DNA of 64,000 nt from positions 186,001-250,000 of the forward strand of contig NZ_JAMFLH010000001.1 in the NCBI RefSeq assembly GCF_023501975.1. The letters run 5' to 3'. Of this stretch, positions 50,212-58,765 are shown one piece after another. Source of the stretch: Altererythrobacter sp. KTW20L (GTDB taxonomy: Bacteria > Pseudomonadota > Alphaproteobacteria > Sphingomonadales > Sphingomonadaceae). Position numbers and translations under genes: made by a program. Position 1 is the first letter of the stretch; the number at the start of each line of letters is the position of its first letter. The notes under the pieces were generated by a model. It was not told the DNA's origin and made no database searches. It saw nothing but the letters and a program-made list of their open reading frames with translations.

Positions 50212-51249
50212 CTATTCCGGCGCGATGTGGAATACCCGCTCGGCATTCCCATGGCATAGCGCGTGCATTTCGGCCTCCGAGCAGGCGAAGTTCTCGATGA
50301 AATCCACCGCCGGTTTCATCGGCTGGTAGGGATAGTCGATCGCCCAGATCACGTTGTCGATCCCCATCCGGTCGATCGCATAGCGCAGGGCCAAAGGATC
50401 TTCCACGCCGCTGGTGGTGAACACGAAGTTGTCGCGGAAGTATTCCTCCATGCTGCGCTCGGTCTTGGGGGCGCGGCCCACGGTCTGGGCGCGGGAGTTC
50501 ATGAAATTTATGCGCCAGATGAAGAACGGCACCATCTCGCCCATGTGGCCCACGCAGATCTTCAGCTTGGGGAACCGGTCGAACAGGCCGCTGGCCATCA
50601 TGCGCAGCATGTTGGTGCCTACTTCCACGCCATAGCCCCACATGGCGCTGTCCATCGCATAGTCCTGCAACGGGCCCTTCAGCGTATCGGACGGCCCGCG
50701 CGGATGGATGTAGATCGTGGCATCCAGCGCCTCTGCCGCCTCGAAGATCGGCCAGAAGCGGTAGTCATCGAAATAGTCGCCATTGGTATGGCCGTTGACG
50801 ATCAGGCCGTTCAACTTCAGCTCGCACATCACCCGCTCGACCTCCTTCGCTGCACGCTTCGGGCTGTGCGGCGCGAAGCTACCGAGACCGGCAAAGCGCT
50901 CGGGGCGATTGGCGCAAATCTCCGCCAACCGGTCATTCGCCAGGGCGGCAAGCTCTGTGGCGGTATCGGCATCGAACATCTGCACGCCCGGCGCGGTCAG
51001 CGTGAGGAGGTGCATGTCCACACCATGCTCGTCCATTTGTGGCAGGCGTTTTTCCTCCACATCGAGCAGGCCCTGGAGGAAGTTCATCTTGCCATAACCG
51101 CTGGTGTCTTCCTCGGCGTCATAGATGCCCTTGACCAGCAGCTTATCGAGGCTCTGCGTAGGGCTGCGCGCGACGTTCTTCAGTTCGGCGGCAACCTCGG
51201 GGATAGACCAGGCTTCCTCGCAGGCGATCAGGCGGCATTTGGTTCCCAT
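50212..51249 (-). CDS. LigW/gamma-resorcylate-type amidohydrolase-superfamily decarboxylase
   Basis: This 345-residue protein belongs to the amidohydrolase-2 decarboxylases, which remove a carboxyl group from hydroxylated aromatic acids. Metal-binding positions match LigW (5-carboxyvanillate decarboxylase): the early Glu in ACEEAW, His in IYIHPRG, His in GHMGEMVPFFIWRINFM, and Asp in AIDYPYQPM (compare DYPYQY in LigW). The actual substrate is unproven; 5-carboxyvanillate, gamma-resorcylate or a related acid fits. Start ATG 51249 has GAGAGGAA upstream. It is divergent from the AraC regulator. Confidence 0.78.
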   Translation of the reverse strand: MGTKCRLIACEEAWSIPEVAAELKNVARSPTQSLDKLLVKGIYDAEEDTSGYGKMNFLQGLLDVEEKRLPQMDEHGVDMHLLTLTAPGVQMFDADTATELAALANDRLAEICANRPERFAGLGSFAPHSPKRAAKEVERVMCELKLNGLIVNGHTNGDYFDDYRFWPIFEAAEALDATIYIHPRGPSDTLKGPLQDYAMDSAMWGYGVEVGTNMLRMMASGLFDRFPKLKICVGHMGEMVPFFIWRINFMNSRAQTVGRAPKTERSMEEYFRDNFVFTTSGVEDPLALRYAIDRMGIDNVIWAIDYPYQPMKPAVDFIENFACSEAEMHALCHGNAERVFHIAPE

Positions 51250-51380
51250 GGCTATTCCTCTCCCAAGCCTCGGCCCCTCTAAAGGGCCAGTTTGTCTCCG
51301 GCAAACAACCTAGCGCGAGAACTGGCGAGAACAACCGCAATCGCTTGCCGCCCTGCCGCTTGCCGCCTAGCTTGAAGCCC

Positions 51381-52355
51381 ATGGCCAAACCCGCGCAATC
51401 GCAGGATGAAAGCTGGACCTCGACCGGGCTTGCCCGACCGGAGGCGATCAATGCCTGGCGGGACTGGGCGGCCAGCACCATCGCCCCGATCGAGGTGGAA
51501 GTGTTCGACCCGCAAGCCTTTGCCGCCCGCTGGGTTAGCCACGGTATCGGGCAGTTGCGCCTGCTCCATCTCCACGCCCCCGCCCAGCGCGTGACCCATA
51601 CCGGACTGGAAGGCCAGGCCATGCGCGCTACACCGTCGATCCAGCTGGTCTATGCCCGCGTCGGCGTGCTGGTGACGACCATGGCGGGGCGCACTTTCGA
51701 TGTTGCGCCGGGCCAGTTCGTGCTGCTCGACAACACGCGGTTCTACTGCATGGAGATGTTCACCGAGCACGAGGCGGTGGACCTGATGATGCCGCAAGGC
51801 TGGCTGGAACGCTACCTGCCCGATCCCGCCGCCCTGCTCGCTCGGCCGATATCCGCGCGCGAGGGATGGGGCGCGCCCCTGGGCGCCTTGCTCGAGACGA
51901 TCCTGGATGGCGGGCTGGACAATGCCCCGCTGCCGCGCCCGCTGATCGCCGAACAGTTCGGCAGCCTACTGGCACTCGCCACCGGCACGCCGGAGACAGA
52001 GGGGGCACCACGTCACCGCGGCCAGCTCGCCAGCCGCATCCTGCGCCGGATCGAAAGCGACTTTGCCGATCCCGACCTGTCGTCCGAAGGTGTCGCCAAC
52101 CAGATCGGCATTTCCAAGCGCTATCTGCAAACGCTGCTGGCGGCGAGCGGGACCAGCTTTGTGGCCGAACTCAATGCCATCCGGCTGGAACGGGCAAGCG
52201 AAATCCTGGCAGATCCGCGCGCCTCCCGCCTGCCGGTGGCAGAAGTGGCGTTCCGCACCGGGTTCCTCGACCCTGGCTACTTCACCCGCCTGTTCCGCAA
52301 GCGCTTCGGCATCACGCCGAGGGAGTGGCGCGCGGGCAATGCGCCCCAAAGCTGA
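51381..52355 (+). CDS. AraC-family transcriptional regulator
   Basis: The 324-residue regulator has an N-terminal ligand-binding domain (residues about 1-195) and a C-terminal AraC double helix-turn-helix: SSEGVANQIGISKRYLQTLL and PVAEVAFRTGFLDPGYFTRLFRKRFGITPREWR. The N-terminal layout resembles the NphR/FeaR group that senses aromatic acids. Divergence from the LigW-like gene with 131 nt between suggests it regulates that operon. The ATG at 51381 is preferred over 51345. Confidence 0.88.
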   Translation: MAKPAQSQDESWTSTGLARPEAINAWRDWAASTIAPIEVEVFDPQAFAARWVSHGIGQLRLLHLHAPAQRVTHTGLEGQAMRATPSIQLVYARVGVLVTTMAGRTFDVAPGQFVLLDNTRFYCMEMFTEHEAVDLMMPQGWLERYLPDPAALLARPISAREGWGAPLGALLETILDGGLDNAPLPRPLIAEQFGSLLALATGTPETEGAPRHRGQLASRILRRIESDFADPDLSSEGVANQIGISKRYLQTLLAASGTSFVAELNAIRLERASEILADPRASRLPVAEVAFRTGFLDPGYFTRLFRKRFGITPREWRAGNAPQS

Positions 52356-52369
52356 GAGTTGGTTGGCAG

Positions 52370-53572
52370 CTAGTCTACTGCCAGCTTTTTGAGCTTGGGC
52401 GTCACCATCGGCACGGTCAGCATGGTGCTGGCGACAGCCATCAGCAGCAGGGCGGTGAAGGTCTGGCTGGTGATGATCGCCTTATCCAGCAGCACGTTGG
52501 CGAAGATGATCATGATCAGCGCCTTGGTCTGCAGCAGCCAGCCGATTACGCTCGCCTCGCCCTTGCGCCAGCCAAGGATCCGACCGGCCAGGTGGACGCC
52601 CGCGAGCTTGCCGCCGACAGAAGCTGCCAGCAGCAGCGCGGCCACTGCAAAAACCGCCAGCCCGCCGCCTTCCCAACTGGTGCGCAAGCCGGTGGAGAGG
52701 AAGAATACCGGCATCACCGTCAGCAGGATCACGCCGCGGAAGGTGTCGAGCTTGTCTTCACCGAACCACTGGCAGTCGAGAACGCAGCCCGCCAGGAATG
52801 CGCCGACCATGTAGTGCAGGCCCGCCCAGTCGGCCACCAGCCCGCAGAGCACGAGCCAGATGAGCCCGGCGTACCAGCGATCAGCTTGCGACAGGCGCTG
52901 CATCAGCTTGCGCATGCTCCATGCGGCAGGCGCGAACAGCATCAGGAAGGCACCCTGCCGCGCGATGCGTTCCATATCGACCAGGATGATCGCCAACACG
53001 CCCCAGATCGCCAGGTCATCGAGGCTGGCATAGCGCAGCAGGCGCTGGCCCAGTTCCTGGCGGAATATCTCCAGCTTTTCCATCAGCAGCACCAGGATCG
53101 GCAACGCGGTGACAGCGCAGGCCATGCCAATGCCGAGCACGCCCTGGTAGTAATGCCCCTCCGACCCCAGCCAGCCGGGAAATGCCAGGATCGCCACAGC
53201 GGCCAGGGCGCCCGCCGCCAGCGGCGTGAACAGGGCCAAACCGGCAGTCACGGCCGTCTCGCGCCGGTCCTTCCACGCAGCGTGGAGATCGAGCTCGATC
53301 CCGGCCACGAACACGAACATCATCACTGCCCACCAGGCGATGCCATTCAACGCGCCGATCACCTCTGGCGAGAACACCGTCTGGTAATAGGCCGGGAATG
53401 CCGCGCCCAATACGCCCGGCCCAAGGATGATCCCTGCCACGATCTGCACCACCACCAGCGGTGCCCAGTAGTCCGTCCTGAACACGCGCCAGAACAGGTA
53501 GGGGACAGTCAGGATTATTGTGAGCGCTATCAAAAAGAGTTCGGTCGTCGTGACTGTCACTCGTCCCCCCAT
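52370..53572 (-). CDS. CPA2-type cation:proton antiporter
   Basis: This 400-residue membrane protein resembles sodium or potassium/proton exchangers of the CPA2 family: FLIALTIILTVPYLFWRV, IVAGIILGPGVLGAAF, the FVAGIELDLHAAWK motif with the conserved Glu and Asp, and roughly 11-12 membrane helices. No C-terminal TrkA domain is attached. Start may be ATG 53572 or the GTG four codons later, which has a GGGGGGA Shine-Dalgarno. It is divergent from the dikinase operon. Confidence 0.85.
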   Translation of the reverse strand: MGGRVTVTTTELFLIALTIILTVPYLFWRVFRTDYWAPLVVVQIVAGIILGPGVLGAAFPAYYQTVFSPEVIGALNGIAWWAVMMFVFVAGIELDLHAAWKDRRETAVTAGLALFTPLAAGALAAVAILAFPGWLGSEGHYYQGVLGIGMACAVTALPILVLLMEKLEIFRQELGQRLLRYASLDDLAIWGVLAIILVDMERIARQGAFLMLFAPAAWSMRKLMQRLSQADRWYAGLIWLVLCGLVADWAGLHYMVGAFLAGCVLDCQWFGEDKLDTFRGVILLTVMPVFFLSTGLRTSWEGGGLAVFAVAALLLAASVGGKLAGVHLAGRILGWRKGEASVIGWLLQTKALIMIIFANVLLDKAIITSQTFTALLLMAVASTMLTVPMVTPKLKKLAVD

Positions 53573-53735
53573 TCACCATTCATCAAGACAAAACCCCCTG
53601 CGCTTTTATCCTGATTAGCGTGCGCACGAGTCCTTTGGAGCGGCGAGGTGATGCAGTAATCCTGCAAACCTGACAATCGTCCGCAGCGCTTCGGGTCGAG
53701 AAGCGAACAGGATCAGGCTCGGAGAGGAGACCTGG

Positions 53736-53789
53736 GTGCGCCGCTACCGCCCGACAGAGGCGGGGCGGCGCGCCGAATTCCCGCGATGA
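53736..53789 (+). CDS. 17-codon upstream ORF in the leader of the dikinase operon
   Basis: A GTG at 53736 follows GGAGAGGAG (about 6 nt spacing) and opens a basic, Arg-rich frame (MRRYRPTEAGRRAEFPR, stop at 53787). It ends 28 nt before the dikinase gene start. The ribosome site is better than that of the next gene, so it could be a leader peptide, but no control sequence is identified and chance is possible. Confidence 0.3.
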   Translation: MRRYRPTEAGRRAEFPR

Positions 53790-53817
53790 GGCCGCAAAGG
53801 CCCTGAAAGGTACCAGT

Positions 53818-55680
53818 GTGAGCGATGCACCCAAGGGGTTCCCCCTCCCCAGTTCCCTCAAGGTCGTGCCCGGCACCGAAGCTGCCCAGGCCGCCTATCC
53901 CTATTACACCCAGTTCGTGCCCGAGGATGACGAGCGTTTCTGGTTCTACAATTCGATGCACTTCCCCGAACCGATGCATCACTTCGACATGATCACGGCC
54001 GAAGCCGCTTACTGCGCGCTGGGCGCGTTCAACACCCGCGTCCACGTGCTCCCCACCGCCAAGGGCATCGATCACCGGATCATCAACGGCCGGGTCTACA
54101 TCGGCGGCGTGGCCGTGACCGACCCTGACGAAATCGCCGAGCGGGTAGGCGAGTTCCAGCAGCGCGCGTTCTATTATTACGAGAACTGGGAGACCCTTTA
54201 CGACCAGTGGAAGGTCAAGATGAAGGCGCTGATCGCCGACGCGCAGGCCCTGCCCGTCCCCACCCTGCCTGATTACGAGCCGCTGGAAACCACCCACACC
54301 GGCAAGGGCATTGCCGCCAACCACGACCTGCTGAAGATCTACCAGCAGCAGGTCGAGGGCTACCACCGGATGTGGCACCACCACTTCGAATTCCTGCTGC
54401 TCGGCTACGGCGCCTACATGACCTTCTTCGATTTCTGCAAGAAGGCCTTCCCGGAGATTTCCGACCAGGCGATCAGCCGCATGGTCGCCGGAATGGAAGC
54501 CGAGATCTTCCGCCCCGACGAGGAGGTAAAGCGCCTCGCCCGCCGCGCGGTGGAACTGGGCGTGGACGCGCATTTCATTGACAATGCCGATATCGACACC
54601 GTGCTGGCCGATCTCGACAAGGTTGGCAGCGGCGGCAAGGAATGGCTGGCCGAACTGGAGACCAGCCGCAACCCGTGGTTCAATGTCTCTAGCGGGGATG
54701 GCTTCTACCACTATCACCGCAGCTGGAACGACGACCTGTCGATGCCCTTCGCCGCGCTGCCGGGCTATATCGAGAAGATCAAGGCGGGCACCAATATCGA
54801 ACGCCCCACCGCCCAGCTGATCGAGGAGCGCGAGGCCCTTGTCGCAGATTACCGCGAACTGCTCGACACTGACGAGGACAAGGCGACCTACGACCAGCTC
54901 ATCGGTCTGGCGCACCGCGTGTTCCCCTATGTCGAAGGGCACAAGTTCTATTGCGAGCACTGGTACACCAACCTGTTCTTCAACAAGATTCGCGAATTCG
55001 GGCGGCTGCTGCTGAAGCACGGGTTCTTCGGGCCGGACGGCGTGGAGGAGGACGTGTTCCATCTCACCCAGTTCGAGCTGGAAAGCGCAATCATCGACCT
55101 GATGCTGGCCTGGTCCATCGGCATCGATGGACGCGGCCCGACATACTGGCCGCCCATCGTGGCGCAGCGCAAGGCGGCCATTGCCGAATGGGCACTGCAC
55201 GACACCCCGCCTGCCCTCGGTAATGTGCCCGATGCGATCGACGATCCGGCGATCAACATGCTGTGGGGCATTACCCGCGAAAACCTCGACAAGTGGCTCG
55301 ATGACGGGTCTGAGAACGACAAGGAGCTCAAGGGCTTCGCAGCGTGCTCCGGCGTGGTCGAAGGCACAGCGCGGATCGTCAAATCGGTGCAGGAAATCGG
55401 CCGGTTGCAGCAGGGTGATATCCTGGTTTGCCAGGTGACCAACCCGACGTGGAGCCCGATCTTCCAGAAGATCAGCGCGGCGGTGTCCGACATCGGCGGA
55501 TCAATGAGCCACATGGCCATTGTGGCGCGCGAATATGGCCTGCCAGCCGTGGTCGGCACGGGCAAGGCGACGAGCCGCATCAAGGACGGCCAGCGCATCC
55601 GCGTGGATGGCGGGCGCGGGGTCGTGACCATCCTCGACGACGAGCCGGTCAGCGAACAGCCGGTATTGGAAGAGGCCTGA
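53818..55680 (+). CDS. PEP-synthase-like dikinase subunit with phospho-histidine domain (phenylphosphate-synthase alpha-like)
   Basis: This 620-residue protein ends in the mobile phospho-histidine domain of PEP-utilising enzymes: ACSGVVEGTARIV, the loop TNPTWSPIFQKISAAVSDIGGSMSHMAIV with active His565, and AREYGLPAVVGTGKATSRI. The first ~500 residues do not resemble the TIM barrel of PEP synthase and are rich in Trp, Tyr and His (YYTQFVPEDDERFWFYNSM, HRMWHHHFEFLL); they probably form the substrate part. The ATP-binding half is the next gene. A split, reordered dikinase of this kind phosphorylates phenols in phenylphosphate synthase (Thauera) and acetovanillone/hydroxyacetophenones. Start GTG 53818. 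Confidence 0.78.
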   Translation: MSDAPKGFPLPSSLKVVPGTEAAQAAYPYYTQFVPEDDERFWFYNSMHFPEPMHHFDMITAEAAYCALGAFNTRVHVLPTAKGIDHRIINGRVYIGGVAVTDPDEIAERVGEFQQRAFYYYENWETLYDQWKVKMKALIADAQALPVPTLPDYEPLETTHTGKGIAANHDLLKIYQQQVEGYHRMWHHHFEFLLLGYGAYMTFFDFCKKAFPEISDQAISRMVAGMEAEIFRPDEEVKRLARRAVELGVDAHFIDNADIDTVLADLDKVGSGGKEWLAELETSRNPWFNVSSGDGFYHYHRSWNDDLSMPFAALPGYIEKIKAGTNIERPTAQLIEEREALVADYRELLDTDEDKATYDQLIGLAHRVFPYVEGHKFYCEHWYTNLFFNKIREFGRLLLKHGFFGPDGVEEDVFHLTQFELESAIIDLMLAWSIGIDGRGPTYWPPIVAQRKAAIAEWALHDTPPALGNVPDAIDDPAINMLWGITRENLDKWLDDGSENDKELKGFAACSGVVEGTARIVKSVQEIGRLQQGDILVCQVTNPTWSPIFQKISAAVSDIGGSMSHMAIVAREYGLPAVVGTGKATSRIKDGQRIRVDGGRGVVTILDDEPVSEQPVLEEA

Positions 55681-55685
55681 TCTCG

Positions 55686-56729
55686 ATGAGCGATGCAGTG
55701 GCGTGGTTCGCCGATGTCGGCATTGCCGACCGCCCCACCGTGGGCGGCAAGGGCGGCTCACTGGGCGAGCTGACGCAGGCAGGCATTGCCGTGCCCCCGG
55801 GCTTCGTGGTCACCACCTCAGCGTTTGAAGGTTTCCTTGAAGCATTGGAGGCGCGCGAGCCGGTGCGGACCAAGGTGGAAGCGCTCGACCCGCATGATCT
55901 GGGCGCCGCCACGCGGCTGTCCGAACAATTGCGCGCCCGCGTGATGAACGAACCTATGCCCGGCCACGTGGAAAGTGCGATCATGCAGGCGATGCGCGAA
56001 TTGTGCGCCGATGGCCAGCCGGTCGCCGTGCGATCCAGCGCCACCACCGAAGATGCCGAGGACGCCAGTTTCGCCGGCCTGCAGGACACCTTCCTGTGGG
56101 TGTTGACGCCGGAAGACATGGCGCTGAAGGTGCGGGAGTGCTGGGGCAGCCTCTATTCGGTTGAAAGCATGACCTACCGCCGCAAGCAGGACTTCCCCGA
56201 AAGCGGCGTGGCCATGGCAGTGGTGGTACAGCGCATGGTCGATGCCATGTGCGCCGGGGTGATGTTCACCCGCAGCCCCACCACGGGCGACAAGTCGGTT
56301 ATCACCATCGAAGGGGCTTGGGGCCTCGGCAGTGCCGTCGTGTCGGGGGAAGTCACGCCCGATCGCTGGGTGGTCGGCAAGATCACCGGCGACATTTCGG
56401 TGCGCGATATCTCGGACAAGCACGCCAAGCAGGTTCCGGCGCCGGGCGGTGGCATCGTGGAAGTGGAGCTGGAAGGCGCGGACCGCACCACCCCGTGCCT
56501 CACCGACGAACAACTCCTCGCCCTGCGCGAAGTGGGCCGCAAGGTGGAACGGCACTATGGCAAGCCGCAGGATATCGAATGGGCGCTCGACAAGGCGGGC
56601 GATGTGCTGCTGCTCCAGTCGCGCCCCGAAACCGTGTGGTCGGTCAAGGATGCGGCGGCCAAGCCCATCGCCGATCCAACGGCTAATCCGCTGGCCCACG
56701 TGATGAACATTTTCGGGGGCCGCAAGTGA
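55686..56729 (+). CDS. PEP/pyruvate-dikinase N-terminal ATP-binding subunit (phenylphosphate-synthase beta-like)
   Basis: This 347-residue protein is the ATP-grasp half of a PEP-synthase-like dikinase, producing a phosphorylated histidine on its partner. Family marks are VGGKGGSLGELTQAGIAVPPGFVVTT, VAVRSSATTEDAEDASFAGLQDTFL, AGVMFTRSPTTGDKSVITIEGAWGLGSAVVSGEVTPD and the ATP-grasp QDIEWALDKAGDVLLLQSRPE. Start ATG 55686, 5 nt after the partner gene. The two halves together cover the N-terminal and central domains of PEP synthase but not its C-terminal PEP barrel. Confidence 0.85.
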   Translation: MSDAVAWFADVGIADRPTVGGKGGSLGELTQAGIAVPPGFVVTTSAFEGFLEALEAREPVRTKVEALDPHDLGAATRLSEQLRARVMNEPMPGHVESAIMQAMRELCADGQPVAVRSSATTEDAEDASFAGLQDTFLWVLTPEDMALKVRECWGSLYSVESMTYRRKQDFPESGVAMAVVVQRMVDAMCAGVMFTRSPTTGDKSVITIEGAWGLGSAVVSGEVTPDRWVVGKITGDISVRDISDKHAKQVPAPGGGIVEVELEGADRTTPCLTDEQLLALREVGRKVERHYGKPQDIEWALDKAGDVLLLQSRPETVWSVKDAAAKPIADPTANPLAHVMNIFGGRK

Positions 56730-57196
56730 GCCGACTTTCCGGCAAGGACATTGCCGAAATTGCCAAGCTGCTGGACGAGAGCCAGTTCTCCTCGCTCGAC
56801 CTCAAGGTGGGCGAATTTCGCCTGAAAATCCGGCGGGATGGCGGCTGGAGCGGTGGGGACGGGGATGAGGACGAAGCTCCTCCGCCGCGCCCGGCCCCGC
56901 GCACCGCAACCGCCCCGGCAACCCCGGTGGCTTCCTCCGGCCCCTCGACAAACGAAATCGACGTGATCGCACCGCTGCTCGGCAACTTCTACTCCGCCCC
57001 GCGCCCAGGCGAGCCGCCTTTCGTCCAGCTTGGTGATACCGTGGGGCCTGATACCACTATCGGCATTATCGAGGTGATGAAGCTCATGAACCCGATCCGC
57101 GCCGGTGTTGCCGGCATCGTCACCGCACTGCTCGCCGAAAACGGCAAGGCGGTGGAGGAAGGCCAGGCGCTGCTACGTGTGAAGGTTCGCGGCTGA
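56726..57196 (+). CDS. Biotin carboxyl carrier protein (AccB-like)
   Basis: The 156-residue protein ends in a biotinyl domain with the modification motif IIEVMKLMNPI (biotinyl Lys119) and has a Pro/Ala hinge near residues 52-72. It carries CO2-biotin from a biotin carboxylase to a carboxyltransferase. Its N terminus (IAEIAKLLDESQFSSLDLKVGEFRLKI) is AccB-like. It starts with a GTG overlapping the ATP-binding subunit stop (GTGA). Its neighbours suggest a dedicated carboxylase rather than acetyl-CoA carboxylase. Confidence 0.9.
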   Translation: MSRLSGKDIAEIAKLLDESQFSSLDLKVGEFRLKIRRDGGWSGGDGDEDEAPPPRPAPRTATAPATPVASSGPSTNEIDVIAPLLGNFYSAPRPGEPPFVQLGDTVGPDTTIGIIEVMKLMNPIRAGVAGIVTALLAENGKAVEEGQALLRVKVRG

Positions 57197-57218
57197 TGAA
57201 GAAACACTCCTCCCCGGC

Positions 57219-57283
57219 CCGTTCGCCTCGAGCGAAGTCGAGAGGCTGCGCGCTGGTGTCTCGACTTCGCTCGACACGAACGG
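57219..57283. repeat. Inverted repeat between the biotin carrier and carboxyltransferase genes
   Basis: An imperfect palindrome has arms CCGTTCGCCTCGAGCGAAGT (57219, continuing CGAGA) and TCTCGACTTCGCTCGACACG (ending AACGG at 57283), with a 15-nt centre GGCTGCGCGCTGGTG. Short repeats with the CGTTCG...TCGAGCGAAGTCGAG core are frequent in sphingomonad genomes. Here it inserts into an otherwise tightly packed operon and ends at the GGAGG of the next gene. Confidence 0.75.
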
Positions 57284-57292
57284 AGGTTTGAA

Positions 57293-58765
57293 GTGGCCAC
57301 CATCCGTCCCCCGATCCGCATTGTCGAAACAAGCCTGCGCGATGGCAACCAGTGCCTGTGGGGCGCTCTTGGGGTCAACACCGCCAAGACGCTGACCGTG
57401 GCCCCGGCGATGGAGCGCGCCGGTTACAAGGCGATCGATTTCACCACCTCCACCCACATGGGCGTGGCCGTACGCTTCAAGCAGGAAGACCCGTGGGAAC
57501 GCATCCGCAAGATGGCGGCGATCTGCAAGACCACGCCGCTGCAGTTCCTTTCGACCGGCTTCCGCTTCATCGCGTGGGAAACCGCCAGCCCGGACTTCAT
57601 GGAACTGGCCTTCCGCACGCTGGCGACCAACGGCATCCGCCGCTTTGCGCTGGCCGATCCGATGAACGATGCTGCATCCAATGTCGAAGTGGCGCGGCTG
57701 GTGAAGCGCGCGGGCGGCGAACAGGTGGTCGGCGCGCTGGTATTCTCGATCAGCCCGATCCACGACGATGCGCACTATGCTGCCGCTGCCAAGCTGATGG
57801 CCGCCAGCCCGGATATCGACGCGCTCTACATCAAGGACCCCGGCGGGCTGCTCACGCCCAAGCGCGCTGTAACGCTGATCCCCGCAATCCTTGCCGAGAT
57901 TGGCGACAAGGAGCTGGAACTCCACAACCACTGCACCATCGGGCTTGCCGAACCCGCCTGCCTCGAAGCGGCGGACCTTGGCGTATCGGCAATCCAGTGC
58001 GCCAGCGGCGGCGCAGCGGACGGCACATCGAACCCCCCGATCACCCGCATGATCGCCAACCTGCGTGCCGCGGGCCACGATGTTGAGATCGATGACGAGG
58101 CCGCGCAGGAAGTCGCCGATTTCTGGACCGCCATGGCCGAGGCCGAGGGCCTGCCCACGGGCGCGCCGATGGCCTTCGATGCCGCCTACTTCAAACACAA
58201 TCTGCCCGGCGGCATGGTCGGCACGATGCGCCGCCACCTGTCCGACCAGCGCGTGCCGCACCTCGAAGGCGCGGTGATCGAAGAGATCGGCCGCGTGCGC
58301 GAGGAGCTGGGCTGGCCGATCGTGATGACGCCGTTCGCGCAGATGCTGCAGACACAGGCAGTGATGAATGTCACGGGCAAGGAGCGCTGGGCCATCATTC
58401 CGGACGAGATCATCCGCTATGCCATCGGCAAGTTCGGGCGGCCCAATGCGCCGGTGGACGCCGAGGTGATGGGCCGCATCATGGACAACCCGCGCACCCG
58501 CGAGCTTGAGGCAGAAACCGGCATGGCTGACCTGCCCGACCTGCGCCGCCGCATCGGCGCGCACCTGTCTGACGAGGAATTCCTCCTTCGCGCCACCATG
58601 CCGACCGATCTGGTCGATGCCATGCAGGCCGCAGGGCCCGCTCCGCGCGAATATGATCCCGATACCGTGGCCGTAATGAACCTGGTGCGCGAAGTGCTGA
58701 AGCGGCGCGACGTGACCCAGTTCGAGATCGAGAAAGAGGATTTCAGGTTGGAAGTTTCCGCATGA
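57293..58765 (+). CDS. Biotin-dependent carboxyltransferase (5S/oxaloacetate-decarboxylase-alpha-like)
   Basis: This 490-residue TIM-barrel carboxyltransferase has the HMGL-like/PYC-OADA pattern: IRIVETSLRDGNQCLWG with the metal-binding Asp, DALYIKDPGGLLTPK with the biotin-reacting Lys, LELHNHCTIGLAE with the metal-binding histidines, and the C-terminal PYC_OADA helical part ending DVTQFEIEKEDFRLEVSA. In this operon it should transfer CO2 from biotin to a substrate activated by phosphorylation. Unlike oxaloacetate decarboxylase alpha, it has no fused biotinyl domain; that is the separate carrier protein upstream. The GTG start has GGAGG before it. Confidence 0.85.
   Translation: MATIRPPIRIVETSLRDGNQCLWGALGVNTAKTLTVAPAMERAGYKAIDFTTSTHMGVAVRFKQEDPWERIRKMAAICKTTPLQFLSTGFRFIAWETASPDFMELAFRTLATNGIRRFALADPMNDAASNVEVARLVKRAGGEQVVGALVFSISPIHDDAHYAAAAKLMAASPDIDALYIKDPGGLLTPKRAVTLIPAILAEIGDKELELHNHCTIGLAEPACLEAADLGVSAIQCASGGAADGTSNPPITRMIANLRAAGHDVEIDDEAAQEVADFWTAMAEAEGLPTGAPMAFDAAYFKHNLPGGMVGTMRRHLSDQRVPHLEGAVIEEIGRVREELGWPIVMTPFAQMLQTQAVMNVTGKERWAIIPDEIIRYAIGKFGRPNAPVDAEVMGRIMDNPRTRELEAETGMADLPDLRRRIGAHLSDEEFLLRATMPTDLVDAMQAAGPAPREYDPDTVAVMNLVREVLKRRDVTQFEIEKEDFRLEVSA

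Noticed and set aside
51866-53614. 582-codon plus-strand ORF through the AraC gene end and opposite the antiporter
   Set aside because: It is a frame-shifted and antisense reading; the antiporter on the minus strand has clear membrane motifs.
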